11,521 nucleotides of DNA, from positions 1 to 11,521 of the forward strand of contig JADLFY010000017.1 in NCBI GenBank assembly GCA_020849575.1. The letters are read 5' to 3'. Positions 7,016-11,521 of the stretch are shown here, piece after piece (within the stretch, counting starts at the first letter, position 1; each line of letters begins with the position of its first letter). Under the pieces are notes generated by a model that worked only from the letters and a program-made list of their open reading frames with translations, ran no database searches and had not been told where the DNA came from. Origin of the DNA: Candidatus Peregrinibacteria bacterium. GTDB lineage: Bacteria > Patescibacteriota > Gracilibacteria > UBA1369. The position numbers and the translations under genes were made by a program.

Positions 7016-7891
7016 ATGGGCAAAGGGATAAACATAATCATGCCGGCGAATGATGTGGAGCTTAGGGCAAAGCCATTGGAAATTGTTCCTGATCCTATTG
7101 TGGAAAAACTGCCTACTGATGCTAGTATGCTGTATTTGAGAACAGCCAGAGTAGCAGTGCGTCAAAAGATGATTAATGCTCTGCGTAATACTCCCCGATG
7201 GGTGGATGACGATTCGGATAAAACTATTAATCCAGATTTTCAGGAAAATGATTTGGACCATGTGTTGGAACTAATAGAGATGGCCAATGATGTGGAAAGA
7301 AATTATCCACAATTATATTTGGAATTAACTGATGGAAAAAGAGAGAACTGGTTAACTTTGCTGACTGCATTGATTATTCATGATATTGGCGAAGTGGTGG
7401 TTGGTGATATGGCCAGAACGCATTCGGGTTTTCATACAGTTTATGGTAGAACACGTAAATTGCGAGAAGCCAGAGCGGCCAGAAAATTGATTCATTGGGC
7501 TGTACCGGAAAAAGCCAAAGATTTGCTGGATATTTATGAAAGATATGACCGGCGTGAGGAAAGCGATAAATTAATCAGGTTTGGACACACACTTGATAAA
7601 GGTCAGGCCAGTGCCAATGTAGCCAGACATGTTTTGCCTTTTAATAAAAAATCCGCCGGAAAAGGTTATAGTTATATCAAAGATCTGGTGGATTCTCTGG
7701 AAGCAAGCATGGATCATGCCAGAGTTGTGGGAAGTCATTTGCAGAGTCATGAAGCAATTAAACAATTGCGCAATTTTCTGGAAAAACATATTTTGAGTTG
7801 TTATTGGCCACTAATCAGGGAATTAAAAGAAGAAGATGCTGATGCCTTAAGGCTCTCAATTCAAATAAAGTACAGAGATATTTTGTTGTAG
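7016..7891 (+). CDS. HD-domain phosphohydrolase, YfbR/HD_3-like (possible 5'-deoxynucleotidase)
   Basis: This 291-residue cytoplasmic protein has the metal-binding pattern of HD hydrolases: H82, H122-D123 and D194. The core IHDIGEVVVGD (121-131) matches the HDxxExxxGD form seen in E. coli YfbR, which removes phosphate from deoxynucleoside monophosphates. An Arg-Trp pair (R61-W62) about 20 residues before the first His resembles the YfbR residues that hold the sugar. It is longer than YfbR (199 residues), with about 45 extra residues at the N-terminus and a helical C-terminal extension, so the substrate may differ. Its position next to ppa fits phosphate or nucleotide turnover, but this is only context. 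The ATG at 7016 is the first in frame; a second at 7040 (MPANDVE) is possible. Neither has a Shine-Dalgarno. Confidence 0.75.
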   Translation: MGKGINIIMPANDVELRAKPLEIVPDPIVEKLPTDASMLYLRTARVAVRQKMINALRNTPRWVDDDSDKTINPDFQENDLDHVLELIEMANDVERNYPQLYLELTDGKRENWLTLLTALIIHDIGEVVVGDMARTHSGFHTVYGRTRKLREARAARKLIHWAVPEKAKDLLDIYERYDRREESDKLIRFGHTLDKGQASANVARHVLPFNKKSAGKGYSYIKDLVDSLEASMDHARVVGSHLQSHEAIKQLRNFLEKHILSCYWPLIRELKEEDADALRLSIQIKYRDILL

Positions 7892-7914
7892 TGAATCTGG
7901 AACTTTGTTATAAA
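7886..7914 (+). promoter_or_regulatory. Sigma70-type promoter for the lipoprotein gene
   Basis: TTGTAG (7886-7891, overlapping the stop of the HD gene), a 17-bp spacer and TATAAA (7909-7914) preceded by TGT make a good extended promoter. Transcription would begin near 7921. The AGGAGA at 7915-7920 lies 24 nt or more from the ATG, too far to serve as a ribosome binding site. Confidence 0.65.
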
Positions 7915-7943
7915 AGGAGAAATTCATTTAACCCAAAAAACCA

Positions 7944-8597
7944 ATGAATAATAAAATTTTGATTGTGGGTGCGACTGCCGCCCTGGTTTTGGCAGGCTGC
8001 CAGAACATGACTGATCAGCTGGGAACCAAATTGGCTGAATCAATGATTAACAGTGCCACTAATGGAGAAGTAAAAGTAAATATTGAAGATCTTCAAAATG
8101 GTAAAATTAATGTTACAACCAAAGAAGGAACTATCAGCATGAGCGGCGACGATGATGGTGGTAGCATGAAAATGACTGATGCCAGCGGAAAAGTAGTGAT
8201 GGATGCCAATGGTAAAGATGGCACTATGACTGTAACCAATGACAAAGGTGAGACTATGAATTTTTCCGGCGATGGTAAAGATCGTCCAACAGATGCACCA
8301 GCCGATCTCCCTTCTCTGGATGGCGCAACAGGTTTCAGCAGCGTAAAACTCGGAACTGAAAGCTACACTTTAGTATATCAAATTACCAATAAAGATCTCA
8401 AAGCTACTTGTGATCAACAAACTGACAAGTTGCTCAGTGCCGGTTGGAAGAAAAGTGAAACCAGCGTAAGTCTGGAAAGTGCTGATGCAGTAATGAGAAA
8501 TTATGAAAACGACGACAGTATTCTGGTATTGAGCTGTGGCTCTGATACCAGCGTAGGTACAACTGTTACCATGCAGAAAAATAAGAAATCTGCCTAA
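7944..8597 (+). CDS. Lipoprotein with a repetitive beta-rich middle and a conserved-looking C-terminal domain
   Basis: This 217-residue protein starts with a lipoprotein signal: a short basic start, hydrophobic core and lipobox LAGC with the lipidated cysteine at 19. It should be anchored to the outer face of the cell membrane. Residues 43-110 show short strand-turn units rich in Gly, Asp, Lys and Thr (for example INVTTKEGTISMSGDD, then GTMTVTNDKGETMNFSGD), as in small beta-solenoid or repeat sheets. A Pro/Asp-rich hinge (about 111-126) leads to a compact alpha/beta domain (127-210). It includes two cysteines (156 and 198), which could pair outside the cell, and a GW pair at 167-168. No function is recognised. 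It has its own promoter and terminator, so it is likely a single transcript apart from read-through from the HD gene. Confidence 0.85.
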   Translation: MNNKILIVGATAALVLAGCQNMTDQLGTKLAESMINSATNGEVKVNIEDLQNGKINVTTKEGTISMSGDDDGGSMKMTDASGKVVMDANGKDGTMTVTNDKGETMNFSGDGKDRPTDAPADLPSLDGATGFSSVKLGTESYTLVYQITNKDLKATCDQQTDKLLSAGWKKSETSVSLESADAVMRNYENDDSILVLSCGSDTSVGTTVTMQKNKKSA

Positions 8598-8614
8598 TTA
8601 ACCAGGTGGATTGG

Positions 8615-8673
8615 AAGCCCTGGCCGAGTTGATGCGTTGAATTTGAACGCGTCGGAGCGGCCAGGGCTTTTTC
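8615..8673 (+). terminator. Long rho-independent terminator after the lipoprotein gene
   Basis: A perfect 12-bp outer stem (AAGCCCTGGCCG at 8615-8626 with CGGCCAGGGCTT at 8658-8669) encloses an 8-bp inner stem (GATGCGTT with AACGCGTC, one G-U pair) and ends in a T tract. It is far longer and more GC-rich than a usual terminator and is one-directional, as no U tract would form on the other strand. Confidence 0.88.
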
Positions 8674-8737
8674 TATTTACTTGAGAGCAACGGTTAATTA
8701 AGATGGTTTTGCCGTGGCTTCCAACGATGTCAGTAGA

Positions 8738-8746
8738 TGATACAAT
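8738..8746 (+). promoter_or_regulatory. Extended -10 promoter of the CAU tRNA
   Basis: TGATACAAT at 8738-8746 is identical to the extended -10 of the surface-protein promoter. The -35 region (TTCCAA or CTTCCA near 8718-8724) is weak. The tRNA 5' end lies 24 nt downstream, a normal distance for a short 5' leader removed by RNase P. Confidence 0.6.
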
Positions 8747-8769
8747 ACTGCGGCAGCACCTTGAAAAAT

Positions 8770-8845
8770 GGGCCCATAGCTCAGTGGTTAGAGCAGTCGG
8801 CTCATAACCGATTGGTCCCTGGTTCAAGTCCAGGTGGGCCCACCA
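8770..8845 (+). tRNA. tRNA with anticodon CAU, probably tRNA-Ile2 (lysidine-modified); target of element integration
   Basis: The cloverleaf is complete. The acceptor is GGGCCCA/TGGGCCC, the D arm GCTC/GAGC, the anticodon stem GTCGG/CCGAT around CTCATAA (anticodon CAU), the T arm CCTGG/CCAGG, the discriminator A, and CCA is encoded at 8843-8845. A CAU anticodon may belong to initiator Met, elongator Met or Ile2. The first base pair G-C and other features exclude the initiator type. The body closely resembles E. coli ileX as I recall it: AGTGGTTA D-loop, TTGGTC variable region, TTCAAGTCC in the T arm. C4-G69 and C5-G68 agree with known TilS (lysidine synthase) determinants, so Ile2 is favoured over elongator Met. 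The 3' end overlaps the recombinase gene on the other strand, and the palindrome GGTGGGCCCACC spans 8833-8844. Confidence 0.88.
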
Positions 8846-10404
8846 TCTAGAATTTCACCCACAAGGTGGAATTTTTGATTTGTAGAAACAGCTTCAATTA
8901 GCGGTTTTTTACCTTTTGGTTGCAGGTTCAAGGTCATTTTTTCAGCAGCGATCCAATTATTCACGATTGCCAAGTTTGCAAACGCAGAAACCGCAGTACA
9001 TAACAGTTTTTGACCGTTTAGCTGCAGGTTCGAGAACAGATAGTTCAAAACCTTCCTTTTGACCACTGGATTCAAACTTCTGAAGTTTGCAGGGACAATA
9101 TTGAAGATCGAAAGCACCTGATCGGTGTATTTCCAAAGCACGTCCTCCTTTGCTTCCTCCTGATCCGCAAGTTCGGCCATCAGAGTGTGTTTTTCTGCAA
9201 TGATTTTGTTTTTCTCCGTCAATCCTTCCTGCGCCTCAAAGTAACCATCAATGACGGCGTTATTGATCTTTTGGAGCCTGCCATCGAGCTGAGCCAGCTT
9301 CATGTTGAGCGCCTTGCGCTTCGCCTCATTATCGGTGCGAATGTTGCCAGAAAGCTCCTTGATGGCAATTTTTGCGTACTGAAGAAAATCGTCCTCCAGC
9401 ATGAACTTGGAAAGAAGGATGATTATTTGATCTTCCAACCGATCCTCGCGGATATTTTTGAATTCGCAGGAACGATTATGGCATTCAAGATAAATGTGGG
9501 TTTTATGGTGCGAAGGTATTAAAAAATTCCCACATGAACACCTCACCATTTTGGTGTAAGTAAAATCATGCTTTGACTTATTTTTTTGAAAACGACCATC
9601 CAGAACCTCCTGAATTCGGTCGAACAGCTTCTTATCGATTAACGGCTCGTGGTTTCCCTGATATAAAGTGGCGCTGTTTGTGCTCTTCTGCTTCCATTCA
9701 ATCATGCCGTAATAGAACGGGTTTCTCATCATGCGCTCGAAAATGCCCTTGCGCAGTTTGCCGCCCTTTGAGTTGGTCATGCCTTTTTCTCGCATGTGAT
9801 CGCAAATAGTGCGAACGGAATAATCTCCCGTGGCAAACAGCTCGAACGCTTCCTTCACGAAGGGAGCCAATGCCTCATCTGGGTACTTTTTCTTTGGGTC
9901 GGGATCTTTACCTTTAACGCCTACGCGATATCCGATCGGCGTCTGCGACGGGAAATAGCCTTTACGCAATACTTCGGTCATTTTTGTACTCACTTCCTCG
10001 GAGAGATTCTCGGAGTACCAAACCGCCATATTGCAGAAATTGCGAAACGCAAGACGGCCAGCTGCACGGCTGGTATCAAATTCACCCTCAATAACGATCA
10101 TCTTCTTTTTGTGCTGGGTGACCATCTGATCAAGCAACGCAAAATCGCTCATGTTGCGTGAGCTTCGATCCAGCTTATGAAATACAACGCCCTCGATGTC
10201 GTGATCACTGAGGCGCTCAAGCATTTTATGAAACTCGGTGCGCTTGCCCTTGAATCCAGAGCTTGCCTCCGAGTACCATTCAACTATTTGAAATTCCTTG
10301 CGCTGTGCATACTCGGTGATAATGCGGCGCTGTACGGGAAGCGAGTTGTCCATGTCTGCCTGCGCCTTTGTGGAAACGCGGCAATAGGCTAAATACTTCT
10401 TCAT
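8824..10404 (-). CDS. Large serine recombinase (integrase of the mobile element)
   Basis: This 526-residue protein has the full large-serine-recombinase layout. The resolvase-type catalytic domain covers about 1-150, with R9 and nucleophile S11 in YCRVS and R80 and R83 in LDRSSRN. The recombinase domain covers about 165-280 (PIGYR, then the RMMRNPFYYG region). A zinc ribbon has Cys at 289, 291, 308 and 313. A coiled-coil insert (about 355-420) follows, then a C-terminal part. These enzymes join attP and attB through a Ser-DNA link and need no long homology, so the key residues support an active integrase. Its ATG overlaps the stop of the small upstream gene by ATGA, giving coupled translation. 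The last six codons (GGPTWT) and the TGA lie inside the CAU tRNA, antisense. The C-terminus is therefore at least partly host sequence, and the free form may end differently. Base composition looks more GC-rich than in the host genes to the left. Confidence 0.95.
   Translation of the reverse strand: MKKYLAYCRVSTKAQADMDNSLPVQRRIITEYAQRKEFQIVEWYSEASSGFKGKRTEFHKMLERLSDHDIEGVVFHKLDRSSRNMSDFALLDQMVTQHKKKMIVIEGEFDTSRAAGRLAFRNFCNMAVWYSENLSEEVSTKMTEVLRKGYFPSQTPIGYRVGVKGKDPDPKKKYPDEALAPFVKEAFELFATGDYSVRTICDHMREKGMTNSKGGKLRKGIFERMMRNPFYYGMIEWKQKSTNSATLYQGNHEPLIDKKLFDRIQEVLDGRFQKNKSKHDFTYTKMVRCSCGNFLIPSHHKTHIYLECHNRSCEFKNIREDRLEDQIIILLSKFMLEDDFLQYAKIAIKELSGNIRTDNEAKRKALNMKLAQLDGRLQKINNAVIDGYFEAQEGLTEKNKIIAEKHTLMAELADQEEAKEDVLWKYTDQVLSIFNIVPANFRSLNPVVKRKVLNYLFSNLQLNGQKLLCTAVSAFANLAIVNNWIAAEKMTLNLQPKGKKPLIEAVSTNQKFHLVGEILDGGPTWT
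8851..8877 (+). terminator. Hairpin just after the tRNA: possible tRNA terminator and/or recombinase arm site
   Basis: AATTTCACC (8851-8859) pairs with GGTGGAATT (8865-8873), one mismatch being a G-U pair in RNA. The loop is CACAA, and the T run extends into 8876. It could end tRNA transcription. As it lies at the presumed att junction, it could also be part of the imperfect inverted repeat bound by the serine recombinase. On the other strand it codes for the recombinase C-terminus. Confidence 0.5.
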
Positions 10405-10583
10405 ACGGCTTTCGGTGTTACAAGATGCTGGCGGAGTTTTTCCGTTGCTGGCGAAAGCTCCATGCTGAGATCGTGCTTAGCCTCGAGCAGCACAGGAATC
10501 AGGCTCTCAAAAAAGTCCACCACCTCGTGCTCCTCGGTGGTAAAGGGTGCCGCCTCTTCTTTTTTCAAAACTTTTTTATTCAT
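10401..10583 (-). CDS. Small unknown protein (60 residues) between repressor and recombinase genes
   Basis: No family is recognised. The protein is acidic and helical in its middle (FTTEEHEVVDFFESLIPVLLEAKHDLSMELSPATEKLRQHL) with a Lys-rich start (MNKKVLKKEE). It has no membrane segment. Two starts are possible: ATG at 10595, overlapping the repressor stop by one base (TAATG) and adding four residues (MFVI), or ATG at 10583. The shorter is listed because its N-terminus looks natural; the overlap favours the longer. Its stop overlaps the recombinase ATG (ATGA). Wedged between a repressor and an integrase, it could be a recombination directionality factor, an integrase partner or a regulator, but that is position-based inference only. 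The coupled overlaps on both sides argue that it is a real gene. Confidence 0.7.
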   Translation of the reverse strand: MNKKVLKKEEAAPFTTEEHEVVDFFESLIPVLLEAKHDLSMELSPATEKLRQHLVTPKAV

Positions 10584-10594
10584 GATCACGAACA

Positions 10595-11128
10595 TTAATT
10601 AGATTTTTTCTTAGACTTTGAATTGCTTCCGCCCTCATCAAATTTCTTGCCTTTATTGATCACGGAATAGAGTTCAAGGAGTTTTTCCTTTTCCTCCTTC
10701 TCCAGCTCAAGGATGCGCAGGATCATTTCGCGCTCCTCCTTGTCCTTTTGCATGATTTCCTCGATCAGCTTCTTCGTATCGGGGTTAACCACGATATGGT
10801 TGGCATGGCCGTTCACAACCACGTTTGCATCACCGCCTCCAGCCAAAATACCGCTCGCCTGAATAAGCGAAGAGAGCTCATCGAACTTCTTTGCCTTTTC
10901 GGCAAACTCGGTCAACTCAGGATTGTCTTCACCGAAAAAGTAAGAAAGGGGCTTTTGAAGAGCCTTGGCGATATCGGGGACGTATTTTTCGGGATTCTTG
11001 ATGAACCCGCTCTCGACTTTTTGGATGGTATTAGAAACCGCCCCGATTTTGCGCGAGAGCTCCATTTGAGACATTCCTGCCTCCTCCCGAGCGCGGATTA
11101 TGCGGTTTACGATGGCTTTTGAAGACAT
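10595..11128 (-). CDS. XRE-family transcriptional repressor of the mobile element
   Basis: This 177-residue protein has a lambda-Cro/C1-type helix-turn-helix at about 5-60 (EAGMSQMELSRKIGAVSNTIQKVESG). Next come PLSYFFG, a frequent boundary in this family, and a Gly/Asn/Val segment (GGGDANVVVNGHANHIVV, about 97-114). A strongly charged coiled coil (118-150) and a Lys/Ser-rich tail close it. There is no LexA-like Ser/Lys peptidase domain, so SOS-type self-cleavage is not expected; the coiled coil probably makes dimers. The frame extends up to a GTG at 11227, but the promoter at 11175-11203 lies inside that extension. The ATG at 11128, with a leader of about 40 nt, is therefore the real start. 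It heads the operon ending in the recombinase and probably represses its own promoter and the divergent one. Confidence 0.88.
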   Translation of the reverse strand: MSSKAIVNRIIRAREEAGMSQMELSRKIGAVSNTIQKVESGFIKNPEKYVPDIAKALQKPLSYFFGEDNPELTEFAEKAKKFDELSSLIQASGILAGGGDANVVVNGHANHIVVNPDTKKLIEEIMQKDKEEREMILRILELEKEEKEKLLELYSVINKGKKFDEGGSNSKSKKKSN

Positions 11129-11174
11129 GTAGTTAAAGGTTAATGATAAAAGCGGTGTTCCCGTTCTGTATTGA

Positions 11175-11203
11175 AGTATAGGAAAGAAAAGAATAATAGT
11201 CAA
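11175..11203 (-). promoter_or_regulatory. Promoter of the repressor-integrase operon
   Basis: On the minus strand, TTGACT (11198-11203), a 17-bp spacer and TATACT (11175-11180) form a near-consensus promoter starting transcription near 11168. The -35 is embedded in a palindrome (TAGTC-AA-GACTA, 11197-11208), a plausible operator half-site pair for the XRE protein. This position fixes the repressor start at 11128. Confidence 0.75.
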
Positions 11204-11208
11204 GACTA
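11197..11208. promoter_or_regulatory. Candidate repressor operator (palindrome over the -35 box)
   Basis: TAGTC and GACTA are perfect 5-bp arms around AA. The 7-mer TCTTGAC within it, read on the minus strand, recurs at 11244-11250 on the plus strand over the -35 of the divergent promoter. One protein could therefore bind both promoters. Part of the match is forced by the shared -35 consensus. Confidence 0.4.
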
Positions 11209-11219
11209 ATAACAGATTC

Positions 11220-11228
11220 TTATCCACA
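11220..11228 (+). promoter_or_regulatory. Perfect DnaA-box-like 9-mer between divergent promoters
   Basis: TTATCCACA is the high-affinity DnaA box consensus. It sits about midway between the repressor promoter and the divergent promoter. It is a single copy with no cluster or AT-rich unwinding repeat, so an origin is not supported. Another exact copy at 7303-7311 lies inside the HD gene and is probably chance, which weakens this one. Confidence 0.3.
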
Positions 11229-11245
11229 AACCATACCAGATTTTC

Positions 11246-11273
11246 TTGACAATCTATTCCAAAAAAGTATGAT
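11246..11273 (+). promoter_or_regulatory. Divergent promoter for the right-edge element gene
   Basis: A perfect TTGACA (11246-11251), a 16-bp spacer and TATGAT (11268-11273) form a strong promoter starting near 11280. It gives a leader of about 80 nt before the ATG at 11362. The leader contains an inverted repeat, GGAACAG (11284-11290) with CTGTTCC (11328-11334). Confidence 0.7.
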
Positions 11274-11361
11274 TGAAAGTGAAGGAACAGGAGAATGGCT
11301 TAAAATGGATATATTTTTTACCCCCTACTGTTCCGAAATAGAATAACTAACTTGTAAGAAA

Positions 11362-11521
11362 ATGGGTAGACCCTTCGCTACAACCGCAGAAACTAGACAA
11401 AAAATGTGGGCACTTTGGCTCAAGGGCTACACCTACATTGAGATTGCACGTCAATTTAAGACGTACCGCCAGAAGACAAGGTCGATTGTCCTCTCGTTCG
11501 ATCCAACGTTTGAAGACTTCA
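11362..11521 (+). CDS. Partial gene with a predicted helix-turn-helix start (first gene of the opposite element operon)
   Basis: The ATG at 11362 opens a frame of 53 codons to the window edge without a stop. The visible protein begins MGRPFATTAETRQKMW and continues LWLKGYTYIEIARQFKTYRQK. The KGYTYIEIARQF part fits a helix-turn-helix like those at the start of terminase small subunits, transposase/resolvase HTH domains and sigma-like regulators. The GRP start with many Thr/Arg residues suits a DNA-binding arm. It lies divergent from the XRE repressor behind a strong promoter, the place where a Cro-like regulator, excisionase or early gene is usual. No Shine-Dalgarno is seen. The rest is outside the window, so the function is open. 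Confidence 0.65.
   Translation, partial: MGRPFATTAETRQKMWALWLKGYTYIEIARQFKTYRQKTRSIVLSFDPTFEDF

Larger units (their letters stand above)
8846..11521. mobile_element. Integrated element inserted at the tRNA-CAU 3' end (one end only; continues off the right edge)
   Basis: The evidence is a large serine recombinase abutting and overlapping a tRNA 3' end, an XRE repressor operon, divergent regulatory promoters and an apparent change in base composition at the tRNA. The junction lies somewhere in about 8824-8880 and cannot be fixed without the other end. The next host gene and the second att site are outside the window. No capsid, conjugation or replication gene is visible, so prophage, ICE/IME or plasmid-like island all remain possible. 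Confidence 0.75.

Noticed and set aside
7303..7311. Second exact DnaA box
   Set aside because: Lies within the HD coding sequence, isolated, so most likely chance.
8594..8827. Minus-strand ORF of 77 codons across the CAU tRNA
   Set aside because: Its start is antisense to the tRNA (GPIGYEPTALTTELWA) and the rest is antisense to the terminator hairpin; no independent support.
10748..11122. Plus-strand ORF of 124 codons opposite the repressor
   Set aside because: Antisense shadow of a clear XRE gene.
11129..11227. N-terminal extension of the XRE protein from a GTG
   Set aside because: The extension contains the -35 and -10 of the gene's own promoter, and the residues are hydrophobic and unlike the family; the ATG at 11128 fits the HTH start.
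1..11521. CRISPR array, IS element or alternative genetic code
   Set aside because: No regularly spaced repeats and no terminal inverted repeats with a transposase were seen. TGA stops the recombinase and the 60-residue gene normally, so recoding of UGA is not indicated.

Overview
This window looks like the chromosome of a small-genome bacterium, most likely of the Candidate Phyla Radiation/Patescibacteria. That placement is an inference. It rests on an SLH-domain surface protein built of FlgD-like Ig repeats, many short genes without known relatives, moderate-to-low GC, and almost no Shine-Dalgarno sequences ahead of the start codons, although sigma70-type promoters are clear. TGA acts as a stop for at least the recombinase and the 60-residue gene of the mobile element, and the tRNA-Trp seen here has a plain CCA anticodon. 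Nothing therefore points to UGA recoding. No 16S rRNA or other decisive marker is present.

Layout, left to right. (1) 1-1980, minus strand: the first 660 codons of a secreted surface protein with a signal peptide, five FlgD-like Ig repeats and the start of an SLH domain. It is cut by the window edge. (2) 1981-2377: a roughly 400-bp divergent control region with a strong promoter facing each way and a leader of about 190 nt for the surface protein. (3) 2378-2755, plus: rpsT (ribosomal protein bS20) followed closely by tRNA-Trp. (4) 2767-5170, minus: a two-gene operon with an 8-bp overlap, consisting of an atypical Ser/Thr kinase-like protein with a long S/T-P-rich tail and an unknown 191-residue partner. 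(5) 5351-5640, plus: a small DUF378 membrane protein ending in a bidirectional terminator shared with the converging operon. (6) 5665-6899, minus: ppa (inorganic pyrophosphatase) and a two-helix membrane protein. (7) 7016-8673, plus: an HD-family phosphohydrolase resembling YfbR, then a lipoprotein with its own promoter and a long terminator hairpin. (8) 8770-8845, plus: a tRNA with anticodon CAU, closer to tRNA-Ile2 than to tRNA-Met.

From about 8846 to the right edge lies one end of an integrated mobile element that has used the 3' end of the CAU tRNA as its target. A large serine recombinase runs toward the tRNA on the opposite strand, and its last codons and stop codon lie inside the tRNA gene. 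The recombinase is the last gene of a tightly coupled minus-strand operon: XRE-type repressor, a 60-residue unknown protein, recombinase. The repressor promoter faces a divergent promoter for a plus-strand gene with a predicted helix-turn-helix start, cut by the window edge. This resembles a phage-type or ICE-type switch region, but no structural, conjugation or replication genes are in view, so the element class cannot be named.

The parts most worth following are the recombinase whose C-terminus is rewritten by its own integration, the repressor-integrase co-transcription, and the kinase/partner pair.
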